From Tumebacillus amylolyticus (GTDB taxonomy: Bacteria; Bacillota; Bacilli; Tumebacillales; Tumebacillaceae), in contig NZ_JAEQNB010000005.1 in NCBI RefSeq assembly GCF_016722965.1, forward strand, positions 248,001 through 312,000: a stretch of DNA of 64,000 nt. Direction: 5' to 3'. The notes beneath the pieces are model-generated. The model did no database searches and was not told the origin of the DNA. It saw only the letters and a list, made by a program, of their open reading frames with translations. The position numbers and the translations under genes are program-made. Positions 39,894 to 49,793 of this stretch are shown here, in pieces (position 1 is the first letter of the stretch; the number at the start of each line of letters is the position of its first letter).

Positions 39894-41165
39894 TTGACGT
39901 TTCGCGAACTCCACTTAAATGTAAAGATCAGGCTCACTCAAAACTTTATCGGCAACATGATCGGCAGCATGGTCTGGCCTTTTATCGCGATCTACTTCGC
40001 GGAAACGATCGGCGCGTCGCTGACAGGCTTGTTGATCGTCGCCAACATCGCCATCGCGGTCTCGGCCGGTGCGTATGGCGGGCATTTCGCCGACAAGTTC
40101 GGACGCAAGAAAGTCAAAGTCTACGCCGAGACTGCGCGTCTTCTGCTGTTCGTGGCGATCACCTTCGCCAATTCCCCGTGGTACCATTCGGCTTGGGTCA
40201 CATGCATCGCGATGCTGTTGATCGGTTTCTGCGACGGGTTGGCGAACCCCGCGTCAGAAGCGATGATGATCGACGTCACCACGCCGGAATCTCGAAGTTT
40301 GGTCTACAGCATCGACTACTGGTCGAACAACTTCGGCCTCGTCGTCGGCGGGATCGCCGGGGGCTATCTGTTCCGTTCGTACAAGTTTGAATTATTCGGC
40401 ACGATGACGTTGTTTCTGCTCGCTTCCTTGGTCGTCCTGTTTCTCTGGATCACCGAGACGAGACCGGATGCAAAGCCCACTCCCAAAGGTGAGAAACCGA
40501 AAGGAATGGCCTCCTCGTACAAAATGGTCTTCAAAAACCGCGTCTTCATGACGTTCCTCGCCGCCGCTCTGTTCTGCGGGGCGCTTGAAAACATCACCAA
40601 CAACTACGGCCGAGTCCGTCTCAACCAGGACATTGCAACACCTCAGACGATGTTTACCTTGGGCGATTGGTCGTTTGCGGCAGACGGGATGCAGTTGTTT
40701 GCCTTCTTGCAATCGACCAACGCGTTGATCGTCGTCCTCTTCTCGGCGCTGGTACGCCGCTGGGTTCACAAGTTCGGGCATCGTCGGGCGTTGCTCTCCG
40801 GCGTTTTTCTGAGCCTCGTCGGATACTCCGTGATCAACGTGTTCAACTTGCCCTGGCTCTTGCTGATCTCCATGATCGTCGCCACGATCGGCGAAATCAC
40901 ATGGGTTCCCGTCAAACAATCGATCATCGCGAACATCTCGCCCGAAGAGAATCGCGGCGTGTACATGGCCGTCTCCGGCTTCCAAGGCATCGGTTCCTCC
41001 CTGATGGGCGGTCTGTCGATCACGCTGGGAGCTTTCGTCTCTCCGTGGGCGATGTTCGGGCTGGTCCTCGTCATCGGACTCGTCTCCCTCGTGCTCTACA
41101 CTCGAACGATGAACAATCTGTCGCTACGTCATGCTACACCTCAACAGGTGGACGTTCCCGCGTAG
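39894..41165 (+). CDS. MFS transporter (DHA1-type)
   Basis: A 423-residue major facilitator with 12 predicted helices. Motif A lies between helices 2 and 3 (GGHFADKFGRKKVKV, about 59-73), and helix 4 has the Arg-containing YAETARLLLF. The substrate cannot be told from sequence; drugs or metabolites are typical. TTG 39894 lies eight bases after GGAGGAACT; no ATG with a ribosome site exists. It ends in a bidirectional terminator with the SLH gene. Confidence 0.85.
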   Translation: MTFRELHLNVKIRLTQNFIGNMIGSMVWPFIAIYFAETIGASLTGLLIVANIAIAVSAGAYGGHFADKFGRKKVKVYAETARLLLFVAITFANSPWYHSAWVTCIAMLLIGFCDGLANPASEAMMIDVTTPESRSLVYSIDYWSNNFGLVVGGIAGGYLFRSYKFELFGTMTLFLLASLVVLFLWITETRPDAKPTPKGEKPKGMASSYKMVFKNRVFMTFLAAALFCGALENITNNYGRVRLNQDIATPQTMFTLGDWSFAADGMQLFAFLQSTNALIVVLFSALVRRWVHKFGHRRALLSGVFLSLVGYSVINVFNLPWLLLISMIVATIGEITWVPVKQSIIANISPEENRGVYMAVSGFQGIGSSLMGGLSITLGAFVSPWAMFGLVLVIGLVSLVLYTRTMNNLSLRHATPQQVDVPA

Positions 41166-41210
41166 CAAAAAACCCCTCAGACACGCGAGCGTGTTCGAGG
41201 GGTTTTTTTG
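41166..41210. terminator. bidirectional terminator
   Basis: The stem AAACCCCTC/GAGGGGTTT has an A-run on the left and T7 on the right, between converging MFS and SLH genes. Confidence 0.85.
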
Positions 41211-41213
41211 AAA

Positions 41214-42299
41214 TTACGGCATGTCGAAGAGGCTGTAGACTTTCCATTGGCCGCCCGGCGTCTTGCGAAGCAACCATTTTCCATAGAGCACGCGGAAATC
41301 GTAGGTGGTCTTGCCGTCCTTGCTGTACACGTAGTCGTAGGCTGCGTTTTTGACGTTGAGGACGGCGAAGCGGTTGCTTTTCTGAACCGTGGTGATTTCA
41401 AGGGGCGGGTTCTGGCGGTTCTGGGTGGGTCGGACGTCGATGCGATAGCCTTGGGCAACCATCAACTGCAACTTGCTCGCGATGCCGTTGTACTTGCGCT
41501 TGAAGTACGCCGTGCCGTACTCGTCATCCAACGACGCAAGAACTTGCAACTCACCGGAATGAATCGCGTTGTTGGACTCTTCGATGTACGTCTCCACGAT
41601 GTTGTCGAGGTCGGTGTCGGACGGCAGGTTGGTGTCTTCACGCTGCAACCCGTTGGAAAGCATCGTGACCGCTTCAGCTCGCGTGGCCGACTGTTTGGGT
41701 TCGAACAAAGTCGCTGACTTCCCGTGGACGATCCCCATGCGCGCCGCTTCTCGAATGTTCGCCTGCGCCCAAGACGTGCCGATATCTGTGAAGTTCGGAT
41801 CTTGCTCCGTGGCTGTCAAGGAGTTTGCAAATGCATTCGCAACCACCGTCGCAACTTCCTCTCGCGTGATGGGGCGGTTCGGTTCGAACTGGGTAGTGGA
41901 CGTGCCGTGGATGATGCCGAGCGCACTCGCCACTCGCACGGGCTCGGAAAACCAATCCCCCGGCTTCACGTCTTGAAACAACTGCCCCGTGGAATTGCTG
42001 CTGAGTCCCAGAGCCGAAACCATCAATTTGACAAACTCGGATCGCGTCACCGTGTCATCCGGGCGAATCGAGACCGTGTTGTCCGCATTGGGATTGCCAA
42101 CCAAAATGTCCGCTTCAAAAAAGTTGATCAGTTGCGGATACGCCCAATGGGTGCCCGGGAGGTCTGAGAAAGAAGCCCCCGTGGCACGGTATTTCCAAAC
42201 GTCCTCCATCGAAATATCCTCTGCCCGAAGCGAAGTCGGCAACAGGGAGAGTCCGAGGAGGACGGCGAGGCACGTGGAGCGCAGTTTCATGTTCTTCAT
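41214..42299 (-). CDS. SLH-domain cell-surface protein
   Basis: A 361-residue exported protein with signal peptide (cleaved near RA-ED). Three S-layer homology domains follow: SDLPGTHWAYPQLINFFEA with VTRSEFVKLM, QDVKPGDWFSEPVRVASALG with ITREEVATVV, and TDIGTSWAQANIREAARMG with ATRAEAVTML. SLH triplets bind pyruvylated wall polysaccharide. The last 130 residues (YIEESNNAIHSGE onward) form an unknown, probably NTF2-like, domain. No other surface operon member is seen. Confidence 0.88.
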   Translation of the reverse strand: MKNMKLRSTCLAVLLGLSLLPTSLRAEDISMEDVWKYRATGASFSDLPGTHWAYPQLINFFEADILVGNPNADNTVSIRPDDTVTRSEFVKLMVSALGLSSNSTGQLFQDVKPGDWFSEPVRVASALGIIHGTSTTQFEPNRPITREEVATVVANAFANSLTATEQDPNFTDIGTSWAQANIREAARMGIVHGKSATLFEPKQSATRAEAVTMLSNGLQREDTNLPSDTDLDNIVETYIEESNNAIHSGELQVLASLDDEYGTAYFKRKYNGIASKLQLMVAQGYRIDVRPTQNRQNPPLEITTVQKSNRFAVLNVKNAAYDYVYSKDGKTTYDFRVLYGKWLLRKTPGGQWKVYSLFDMP

Positions 42300-42340
42300 G
42301 GAATCCCTCCGCTTTTACCCCTTACCATTCCCCAATCGAC

Positions 42341-42382
42341 AAAAAAACGACCCTTGCCATGTGTGGCAGAGGGTCGTTTTTT
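42341..42382 (-). terminator. terminator of the U32 gene
   Basis: The stem AAACGACCCTTGCCA/TGGCAGAGGGTCGTTT ends in a T-run on the minus strand, ten bases after the stop codon. Confidence 0.85.
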
Positions 42383-42391
42383 CAAAAGAGG

Positions 42392-44890
42392 TTATTTGGT
42401 GAGCTGACCACGAGTAACGCCCAGTTGGTTCGTGGAGTTGAGCGTGCGCCAAACGTGGGTGCCTGTGACCTCGCCGTTGAGCGCTTTGCGGTAGAGGTCG
42501 AGGACTTCCTTAACGCGCTTGCCCTCTTCTTCGAGGAATTCAACTCGGTAGTGGCGGACGCCGTTGCCGAGGAATTCGCCGAGGTACTCCGCTCCCGATT
42601 GGTCGACGGCGTTGTAGACGGTGTTCCGGCAGCCGGTATCGACGCGAATCGGATGCTCCATGCCGACACGGTCTTTGAGCGAGACGCGTTGTTCTTCGCA
42701 CGGACGACCGCAGTTCGTGAAATCGGTGCCTTCGGAGAGGAACGTGCAGTAGACGCAGTGCTCCATATGGAACATCGGCATGTGTTGGTGGATGACGACT
42801 TCGACGTTCTCCGAACGCGATTGGCTGAGGAGGTCAATCATCTGCTCGGTGTTGAGATCATAGGAAGCGGTGACGCGGTCCATGCCGCGGTCGAGGAAGA
42901 CGTTGACCGCTTTGTGGTTGGCGATGTTCAGCGAGAAGTCGCCGATCAACTCGATACCTTCCGGACGTTCCTGTTCAAAGAAATACGCCGCGCCGGTGTT
43001 GCGAACCAAGATGCCGTCCGGTTGGTGCTTGAGCATCTGACGCAAGATGCCGTTCTCGCCCGGCATGTGGATGCGCGGAGTGGCGAGGGCGATTTTTTTG
43101 TTGAGACGGCGGGCCGCTTCGACCGCTTGCGGGTAGTCTTTGACAAATTCGAATTCGGCGTAGATGTAGTCGACTTCCGTTTGACCTGCCGCTTCGATTT
43201 GTTCAAGCGAACGGCAGAGCGCGATCAGTTTCGCGTCTTGGCCTTCGATCGGCTCCGGATTGACGGTGTCTTCGTAGACGTCGATTTCCGGCTCATGGCG
43301 AGTGTACTTCGGCGGTGCAATGCGTTGCGCAAACAGTTGCTCGACCGCTTCACGGCGGATGCGGTTCATTTCGGACTTCGGGATGATGACGTTGCCCGTC
43401 AACTCCACGTGCAGCTCGTCCAGTTCGTAGACGGTGCCGCCGAGTCGGCCAAATTGCTCACGGAGAACTTCTTCGTCCAGCGGGCGTTTCAGCGCTTCTT
43501 CGGCCGGCTGTTCGGAGTTGATCGTCACGGAGTGGCCTTTTTTCACATCGGTCCAGACGGTGACGAGTTGTTGCCCGACCGCGCCGTAGACTTCGAGGTT
43601 CACGGGGAAGGTGTGGTACGGTTTTTCCGTGTCGAACGTTTTGCGCAGACGGCGGTCGAGTTCCATGTCCGAGGTGCGCCAAACTTTGTCGCCGACGTTG
43701 ATGTTGCGCAGGTCGACGTCATTGCGGCCCATGACGATCTCGTAGAGACCTTCGTTGACGCCGCCTTCGATTTTTTGTCCTTTGATGCGGATGTCGTAGA
43801 CGCGGCCGCCCTCTTCGTCTTGGGTCGGGTCGCCGAAGTCGAACACGATGCCGTCACCGCGTTTGAGCGGAGCTTGGAGATCGATCAAGATCGCATCGCG
43901 GTAGACTTTTTTGACGAGGCCGAGGTAGACGCCGCGTTTTTTCGGGAACGTGCCGTCGACGAGTTGCTTGTTGTTGGTGCCTTTGAGGAAGCCGTGGGTG
44001 AAGCCGCGCGAGAACGATTGCTCCAATTCTTGGATGTCGATCAGGTCCGGCTGGTAATCGGTGACGCCGAGGAAGTATGCGTCAATCGCTTTGCGGTACT
44101 TGGAGACGACGTTGGCAACGTACTCCGGCGCTTTGAGACGGCCTTCAATTTTAAAGGAAGTAACGCCCGCTTCGATCAGTTCCGGGACGAGTTCGAGGGC
44201 GTTGAGGTCTTTCGGAGAGAGCACGTAGGCGATGTTGCCCATGTTTTTTTCCTCTCCGTCGACCATCATGTCATACGGGAGACGGCAGGCTTGGGCGCAT
44301 TCGCCGCGGTTCGCCGAGCGTCCGCCCCACATTTCGGACGTTAAGCATTGGCCCGAGTAGGAGACGCAGAGCGCGCCGTGGACGAAGACTTCAAGCGGAA
44401 CGTTGGCGGAGGCGGCGATTTTTTGGATCTGTTTGAGGTTGTTTTCACGGCCGAGGACGACGCGTTCCATGTCGTAGTTCTTGGTGAATTCAGCCGCTTC
44501 CGGCGAGGTGATCGTCATCTGGGTGGAGCCGTGAATCGGGAAGTCAGGCGAAATTTCGCGGATCATCTTGACGAGGCCGAGGTCTTGGACGATGACGGCG
44601 TCTACACCTGCGTCGATGCAGGCATCGATCAGTTCCTTGGCGTCTTCGAGTTCGTTTTCAAACACGAGGATGTTGAAGGTCAGGAAGCCTTTTACCCCGT
44701 AGGTGTGCAGAAATTCCATGATTTGCGGGAGTTCCGCCATGAGAAAGTTGTTGGCGCGGGCACGGGCGTTGAATTTCTCCACGCCAAAGTACACAGCGTT
44801 GGCACCGTTGGCGACGGCGGCGCGCATCGCGTCCCAGGTTCCTGCGGGTGCGAGCAATTCGATGTCTTCACGCTTGAGGTCAGTTCGCAT
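42392..44890 (-). CDS. U32 peptidase-family protein (RlhA/TrhP-like)
   Basis: An 832-residue protein. The N-terminal domain is the U32 family fold (LLAPAGTWDAMRAAVANGANAVYFG) with its signature FVHGALCVSYSGQC, four Cys in CVSYSGQC, CAQAC and later CRLPY. A middle DUF3656-like region and a C-terminal part with Cys in HCVYCTFLSEGTDFTNCGRPC and GCRNTVYN, which likely bind iron-sulfur, follow. U32 proteins were called collagenases, but RlhA and TrhP members hydroxylate 23S rRNA C2501 and tRNA U34 using prephenate. Length and DUF3656 fit RlhA better; the exact substrate is inferred. No partner gene is adjacent. Confidence 0.82.
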   Translation of the reverse strand: MRTDLKREDIELLAPAGTWDAMRAAVANGANAVYFGVEKFNARARANNFLMAELPQIMEFLHTYGVKGFLTFNILVFENELEDAKELIDACIDAGVDAVIVQDLGLVKMIREISPDFPIHGSTQMTITSPEAAEFTKNYDMERVVLGRENNLKQIQKIAASANVPLEVFVHGALCVSYSGQCLTSEMWGGRSANRGECAQACRLPYDMMVDGEEKNMGNIAYVLSPKDLNALELVPELIEAGVTSFKIEGRLKAPEYVANVVSKYRKAIDAYFLGVTDYQPDLIDIQELEQSFSRGFTHGFLKGTNNKQLVDGTFPKKRGVYLGLVKKVYRDAILIDLQAPLKRGDGIVFDFGDPTQDEEGGRVYDIRIKGQKIEGGVNEGLYEIVMGRNDVDLRNINVGDKVWRTSDMELDRRLRKTFDTEKPYHTFPVNLEVYGAVGQQLVTVWTDVKKGHSVTINSEQPAEEALKRPLDEEVLREQFGRLGGTVYELDELHVELTGNVIIPKSEMNRIRREAVEQLFAQRIAPPKYTRHEPEIDVYEDTVNPEPIEGQDAKLIALCRSLEQIEAAGQTEVDYIYAEFEFVKDYPQAVEAARRLNKKIALATPRIHMPGENGILRQMLKHQPDGILVRNTGAAYFFEQERPEGIELIGDFSLNIANHKAVNVFLDRGMDRVTASYDLNTEQMIDLLSQSRSENVEVVIHQHMPMFHMEHCVYCTFLSEGTDFTNCGRPCEEQRVSLKDRVGMEHPIRVDTGCRNTVYNAVDQSGAEYLGEFLGNGVRHYRVEFLEEEGKRVKEVLDLYRKALNGEVTGTHVWRTLNSTNQLGVTRGQLTK

Positions 44891-44999
44891 CTATATGTAA
44901 CTCCTTCCGTTTGTCTCGAATAAAGTGGACAACTGTCTTATTGTACTATTTTTCCCCAACCTGTAAAAGGTATAGCACTTGTCAGGGTGGAGCAGGATA

Positions 45000-45222
45000 C
45001 CTTATAATGTAAAAACACGTATTGTGGATAGTGTTCATCATGCCGATGAAGAGCATCCAACTCGGAGGCGCTCACGAGGAGTGAGCCGGGAATCGCCCGT
45101 TATTGCGGTACACAAGTGGGCTTGTTTTCTCATGGAGACAGGTCAAATTGGGTGGCACCGCGAGACCTTTTTCAAAAAAGAGCGCTCCTCGTCCCAATCG
45201 GATGAGGGCGCTCTTTGTCATT
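45000..45222 (+). promoter_or_regulatory. T-box riboswitch with leader terminator
   Basis: The leader before serS carries the T-box core AATTGGGTGGCACCGCGAGA (45146-45165), the conserved antiterminator bulge that pairs with the tRNA acceptor end. It is followed by a long GC-rich terminator stem AAGAGCGCTCCTCGTCC/GGATGAGGGCGCTCTT (45178-45217). Uncharged tRNA-Ser binding should stop termination and raise serS expression. The specifier codon is not identified with confidence; Stem I lies in 45030-45110. Confidence 0.88.
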
Positions 45223-45244
45223 TTCTAAAAAGGAGTGGTGTCAC

Positions 45245-46540
45245 ATGTTGGACATTCGGTATATCAGGGAGAACGCGGAGGTCGTGCAAACGGTCGCCAA
45301 GCACAAAGGGATTCAAGTTTCGATTGCGGAGTTGCTTCAATGGGATGTGAAGCGTCGGGAGTTGTTGCAAGAAGCCGAAGGGCTTCGGAAGCAGCGCAAC
45401 GAGCTCTCGCAGTTGATCCCCCGCCTCGCAAAGGAAGGCAAGAAGGACGAAATCGAGCGCACCAAGGAAGACGTGCGTGGAATCAATACAGTCTTGACGG
45501 AAAAAGAAACTGAGCTCGGCGAGGTCGAAGCGAAATGGGGCGAGTTGATGCAACTCGTGCCGAACATCATCTCGCCGGATACGCCGATTGGCGCGTCGGA
45601 TGAGGAGAATGTGGAGATTCGCCGTGTTGGGGAGTTGCCGCAGTTTGACTTTGCGATCCAAGATCATGTGACGCTCGGCGAAACCTATGATCTGTTCGAC
45701 CTCCCGCGCGGTGCGAAAGTGGCGGGGACTCGACAGTATTATTTGAAGGGGATCGGTTTGTACTTGCACCGTGCCGTGCAGCAGTTGGCGATTGACGTGC
45801 TGACGAAGCGCGGGTTTACGGTGATGGATGTGCCGGTGATGGTTCGGGAAGACATGATGACGAACACCGGGTTTTTCCCGCTCGGTCGTGAACAGACGTA
45901 CGAGTTGGGCCGTGACAACGCATGGCTCGTCGGGACGTCGGAAGTTCCGCTGGTTTCGTATTACTCGGGGGAAACGGTCGATGTGTCGGAACCGATTCGC
46001 ATGGCGGGCGTGTCGAACTGCTTCCGTCGTGAGGCTGGAGCGGCAGGTCGTGATACGCGCGGGCTGTATCGCGTTCACCAGTTCGCCAAAGTCGAGCAAG
46101 TCGTGATCTGCAAAAACGACCCCGCCGTGTCGGAAGCGATCTTGCAAGAGATTACACGCAATGCGGAAGACCTCCTGCAACTGCTCGAAGTTCCGTATCG
46201 CGTCGTCGCGGTTTGCACGGGCGACATCGGACAAGGCGTTTATAAAAAATACGACATCGAGACGTGGATGCCGTCGCGTGAGAATTTCGGAGAGACGCAG
46301 TCGGCTTCGAACTTGCTGGAATTCCAAGCGCGCCGCTCGAACATTCGATACCGCGATGAGAACGGGCAGTTGCAATACTGCCACACGCTGAACAACACCG
46401 CCGTGGCCACGCCGCGCATCTTGATCCCGCTGCTTGAGAATCATCAGCGTGCGGACGGGTCGATCCACATCCCGAAAGCTCTGCGCAAGTACCTGAACGG
46501 GTTGGAAGAAATCAAGCCGGGCGTGAAGTTGTTCGGGTAA
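45245..46540 (+). CDS. serS: seryl-tRNA synthetase, Thermus-like type
   Basis: A 431-residue class II aminoacyl-tRNA synthetase: an N-terminal coiled-coil arm (about 25-100, RRELLQEAEGLRKQRNELSQL), a catalytic domain with motif 2 FRREAGAAGRDTRGLYRVHQF and motif 3 LNNTAVATPRILIPLLENH. B. subtilis SerS has LNGSGLAVGRT at motif 3; TLNNTALATPRIL is found in Thermus SerRS, so this is a different lineage. ATG 45245 lies nine bases after AAAGGAG. Controlled by the T-box just upstream, followed by a terminator at 46650. Confidence 0.93.
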   Translation: MLDIRYIRENAEVVQTVAKHKGIQVSIAELLQWDVKRRELLQEAEGLRKQRNELSQLIPRLAKEGKKDEIERTKEDVRGINTVLTEKETELGEVEAKWGELMQLVPNIISPDTPIGASDEENVEIRRVGELPQFDFAIQDHVTLGETYDLFDLPRGAKVAGTRQYYLKGIGLYLHRAVQQLAIDVLTKRGFTVMDVPVMVREDMMTNTGFFPLGREQTYELGRDNAWLVGTSEVPLVSYYSGETVDVSEPIRMAGVSNCFRREAGAAGRDTRGLYRVHQFAKVEQVVICKNDPAVSEAILQEITRNAEDLLQLLEVPYRVVAVCTGDIGQGVYKKYDIETWMPSRENFGETQSASNLLEFQARRSNIRYRDENGQLQYCHTLNNTAVATPRILIPLLENHQRADGSIHIPKALRKYLNGLEEIKPGVKLFG

Positions 46541-46649
46541 GACAAGTCGAGGAACGCGAGGTTTCACTTCGATTCAGTTCCATTCGCCGTACGATTTGTT
46601 CGTTAAGCGAAATAGTCTTCCGCCCGACACAATTTTTCGTTAAGATAAA

Positions 46650-46686
46650 AGCGTATCGACCCGACTCGGGGGCGGTACGCTTTTTT
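46650..46686 (+). terminator. terminator after serS
   Basis: A stem with AAGCGTA/TACGCTT outer and CCC/GGG inner pairs is followed by T6, about 110 bases after the serS stop. Confidence 0.75.
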
Positions 46687-46751
46687 CATGAGGCGGCATT
46701 TGTAGACCGTGTGGCTTCAACGCGCGGATTCGTTTTTTAGGAGTGATTTCT

Positions 46752-47852
46752 TTGGCTCTTCTTCCTTTTCTTGAAGCACTAGTGGTCGCCGTGCTTGGCG
46801 GCGGACTTTTTTCCTTGTTGCATGTGCCGTTGGCTTGGATGCTCGGGTCGATTGCGGCGATTATGACGTGGCGGTTGACGACGAAACGCCGCTTGGTCTG
46901 GCCGGGGCAACTTCGCAACGCAGGTCTCGTCGTGCTCGGGTATATCCTCGCGACTTCGGTCACACGCGAGACGGTGACGTTGATCGGGCACCACTTGCCT
47001 TCGATGCTCGTGGCGACCGTGCTCACCGTCCTGTTCGGGATTACGATGGGCGTTTGGAGCGCCAAACTCACGGGCGGCGACGTTCCCAGCGGCGTGTTCG
47101 GCAGCGTGCCGGGCGGTTTGACGCAGATGGTCGTGCTCAGCGAAGAAGTTGAGGAGGCAGACCCGACCGTCGTCACGTTCATGCAGACGATTCGCGTCAT
47201 CGCCGTGATTTTTCTCGTGCCGTTTCTCACCGTCAACGGAATCGTCGGAAGTTCGGGAGATGCGGGCGGAGCAAGTTCTATCGCGGCGCATGTGTTGCCC
47301 AGCATCACGGACGTTTCTTGGAAAACGCTCGCTCTCTTCACAATCGCAACACTCGGCGGGGCATGGCTTGGGATCAAACTTCATCTGCCCGCCGCCCCGC
47401 TCACCGGCCCGTTGCTTGCCAACGCCGTCGTAATCCTCTGCGGATTTGAACCGCCGCAGTTGCCGTCCGTGTTCCTCACGTTGTCTCAGATCTACATCGG
47501 CGCTTCCATCGGTCTGCAAATGCAACCGCAGAAGCTGAACAACTTGCGAAAACTCACCCTCGTCACGATTCTCAGTTCGATTCTTCTCTGCGGATTCGCG
47601 CTGCTCGTCGGTTCCCTGCTCGTCTGGTGGAACGGCGATATGTCGATTGCGACTGCGTTCCTCAGCTCCGCACCGGGCGGCATCGCCGAAATGGGCGTGA
47701 CGGCGCACATCGTCCATGCAGATGTTTCGCTGGTTACCGGCTATCAGTTGTTCCGCATCTTTTTCATCCTCTTCCTCGTGCCACCGTTGCTGCGTCGTTG
47801 GATACAGCGACGGTCTCGCACACCCCGCCCAAATCCGGGTACAAATGCATGA
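46752..47852 (+). CDS. AbrB-family (PF05145) membrane protein
   Basis: A 366-residue protein with about 10 helices arranged as two homologous halves: LLHVPLAWMLGSIAA near the start and later LHLPAAPLTGPLLANAVV, the paired motif of this family, once called ammonia monooxygenase/AbrB. GVFGSVPGGLTQMVVLSEE and LSSAPGGIAEMGV repeat the Ala/Val-PGG motif. The family is a membrane transporter of unknown substrate, unrelated to the AbrB DNA-binding protein. TTG 46752 lies eight bases after AGGAG. Its 3' end overlaps thrB on the opposite strand by 89 bases. Confidence 0.82.
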   Translation: MALLPFLEALVVAVLGGGLFSLLHVPLAWMLGSIAAIMTWRLTTKRRLVWPGQLRNAGLVVLGYILATSVTRETVTLIGHHLPSMLVATVLTVLFGITMGVWSAKLTGGDVPSGVFGSVPGGLTQMVVLSEEVEEADPTVVTFMQTIRVIAVIFLVPFLTVNGIVGSSGDAGGASSIAAHVLPSITDVSWKTLALFTIATLGGAWLGIKLHLPAAPLTGPLLANAVVILCGFEPPQLPSVFLTLSQIYIGASIGLQMQPQKLNNLRKLTLVTILSSILLCGFALLVGSLLVWWNGDMSIATAFLSSAPGGIAEMGVTAHIVHADVSLVTGYQLFRIFFILFLVPPLLRRWIQRRSRTPRPNPGTNA

Positions 47853-48708
47853 TCCGGCACTTCACGCCGTGTGCTGAAAAAGCGTCTTGAATGGCGTGCC
47901 CGACCTCTTCGCGATGACCTTCTGTAAAAGCGACCAAGGTCGGTCCCGCTCCCGACAACGCCGCCCCGAGAGCCCCCGCCGCTTCTGCCGCAGACAAAAC
48001 GTCGCGCAGGCCCGGCACCAACGGCTCTCGATACGGCTGGTGCAAGACATCCTCCAAGCACGCCCCGAACAATTCCAAGTCATTGCGCGCAATCGCACTC
48101 ACCAACAACCCCACATGTGAAGCTGTAAAAATCGCATGACTCCGCTCCACTTTTTCCGGTAAAACCTCCCGTGCTTTCTCCGTCGACAATTCAAAATCAG
48201 GCACCGCCGCCACGATGCACAAGCCCGCAGGCGGAGTCAATCGCTGCGTGCGCCACTTGCCCCGAACAAGCCCCGCGATCATCAGACCCCCGTACAAAAC
48301 AGGAGCGACGTTGTCGGGATGGCCTTCCATCTCCGTCGCGATCTCCAACAATTCCTCCCGCGTCAGAGCATCTCCACACAACCGATTCGCTGCTGCCAAC
48401 CCGCCGACCAACGCCGCAGAAGAACTGCCGAGCCCCCGTGTGACGGGGATTTCGTTGTGAAGGTGGATGCGCAGGCCCGAAGGAGCCCTCCCCACTTTTT
48501 CAAAAACGTGCAGGGCCGCTTGGTAGACCAAGTTGGATTCGTCGAACGCAATGAGGCCGGCACCCTCTCCCTCCACCGTAATTTCCAACCCTTGCTGAAT
48601 TTCCTCCATCTCGACTTCGTTGTAGAGATTCAACGCCATGCCCAGCACATCGAACCCCGGTCCGAGGTTTGCCGTCGTCGCCGGTACCCGCCAGATCGTT
48701 CTCATCAT
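47764..48708 (-). CDS. thrB: homoserine kinase
   Basis: A 314-residue GHMP kinase that phosphorylates homoserine in threonine synthesis. Substrate loop [19 protein letters not shown] at the start, the ATP loop [20 protein letters not shown] (about 88-107) and the late [13 protein letters not shown] motif are present. It overlaps thrC by four bases (ATGA). The last 29 codons lie on the strand opposite to the 3' end of the AbrB-family gene. GGGAGG precedes the first of two Met codons. Confidence 0.93.
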   Translation of the reverse strand: MMRTIWRVPATTANLGPGFDVLGMALNLYNEVEMEEIQQGLEITVEGEGAGLIAFDESNLVYQAALHVFEKVGRAPSGLRIHLHNEIPVTRGLGSSSAALVGGLAAANRLCGDALTREELLEIATEMEGHPDNVAPVLYGGLMIAGLVRGKWRTQRLTPPAGLCIVAAVPDFELSTEKAREVLPEKVERSHAIFTASHVGLLVSAIARNDLELFGACLEDVLHQPYREPLVPGLRDVLSAAEAAGALGAALSGAGPTLVAFTEGHREEVGHAIQDAFSAHGVKCRIMHLYPDLGGVCETVAVSNDAATVARGRG

Positions 48709-49793
48709 GAACGTACCTCCCCTTTTTTCTCTCCTTTGGTTTGCAAGATCATCTGTAGAACCGCCTCTTGCGTGGCCGGGATGGAGTGGAGTTCCAAGGC
48801 GCTGGCTTGGATGGCGATGTCGGAGTCCTTCAAGCCGTTGCCCGTCAAGACGCAGACGACGCGTGCGCCGGGAAGCAAAACGCCTGATGCACGGCGTTTG
48901 ATCAAGCCGGCAAGCGACGCCGCAGACGCCGGTTCACAAAAAACGCCCTCTTCGCGAGCCAGCAGTTTGTAAGCCGCGAGAATTTCGTCGTCAGTCACAC
49001 TGTCAATGACACCGCCCGATTCCTGAGCTGCCTGTACCGCTCCGTTCCAAGAAGCCGGGTTCCCGATGCGAATGGCCGTGGCGAGAGTCTCCGGCTCCGG
49101 GATCGGTTCTCCGCGCACAATCGCCGCTGCGCCCTCCGCTTCAAAACCGAGCATCTTCGGCACGAAATTCACGTGGCCTGCAGCGCGGTACTCGCTGAAC
49201 CCCTTGTAGTACGCGGTGATGTTGCCCGCATTGCCCACGGGGAGCGCCAGATAATCCGGAGCATCGCCCAGTTGCTCGCAGACTTCGAACGCCGCCGTCT
49301 TCTGCCCTTCGATGCGAAACGGATTGACCGAGTTGACGAGCGTGATGGGGTGTTCCTGCGAGATGCTGCGAACCAAATCCAAGGCTTGGTCGAAATTTCC
49401 TTGCACCGGCACTATTTCAGCGCCGTACATCATCGCTTGCGCCAATTTGCCGTATGCGATCTTGCCGTCCGGGATCAACACGATGGAACGAAGCCCGAGA
49501 CGAGCGGCATAGGCCGCCGCCGACGCAGAGGTGTTGCCCGTCGAAGCACAGATGACGGCGCGGGAGCCGTCTTCCACAGCTTTGGCAACGGCGAGCACCA
49601 TGCCGCGGTCTTTGAAAGACCCGGTGGGGTTCAAACCTTCGAATTTCAGATGGATGTCGAGCCCGAGCTTTGCTGAAAGATTCGGGGCGGGGATCAGCGG
49701 CGTGTTGCCTTCGCAAAGCGTCACCATCGGCGTGCGTTCTGTGATCGGCAACCATTCACGATACGCGTGCAGGAGCCCTTTCCAAGCGACCAT
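48705..49793 (-). CDS. thrC: threonine synthase
   Basis: A 362-residue PLP enzyme of fold type II that converts O-phosphohomoserine to threonine. PLP Lys in [11 protein letters not shown], SxxN-type [16 protein letters not shown]-like motif ([11 protein letters not shown]) and [10 protein letters not shown] near 190. Short Bacillus-type length. The start ATG at 49793 shares one base with the hom stop (TAATG) and has GAGGTGGG upstream, so hom, thrC and thrB are one coupled operon. No leader peptide is seen. Confidence 0.93.
   Translation of the reverse strand: MVAWKGLLHAYREWLPITERTPMVTLCEGNTPLIPAPNLSAKLGLDIHLKFEGLNPTGSFKDRGMVLAVAKAVEDGSRAVICASTGNTSASAAAYAARLGLRSIVLIPDGKIAYGKLAQAMMYGAEIVPVQGNFDQALDLVRSISQEHPITLVNSVNPFRIEGQKTAAFEVCEQLGDAPDYLALPVGNAGNITAYYKGFSEYRAAGHVNFVPKMLGFEAEGAAAIVRGEPIPEPETLATAIRIGNPASWNGAVQAAQESGGVIDSVTDDEILAAYKLLAREEGVFCEPASAASLAGLIKRRASGVLLPGARVVCVLTGNGLKDSDIAIQASALELHSIPATQEAVLQMILQTKGEKKGEVRS

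Noticed and set aside
42300-42340. Possible leader peptide before the SLH gene
   Set aside because: No start codon with ribosome site; only the promoter-proximal gap and a terminator are seen.
42359-44344. 661-codon open frame on the plus strand
   Set aside because: It is the antisense shadow of the U32 peptidase-family gene; it has no ribosome site and no family motif.
45218-46567. 449-codon open frame on the minus strand
   Set aside because: Antisense to serS, with His/Arg/Gln-rich shadow composition.
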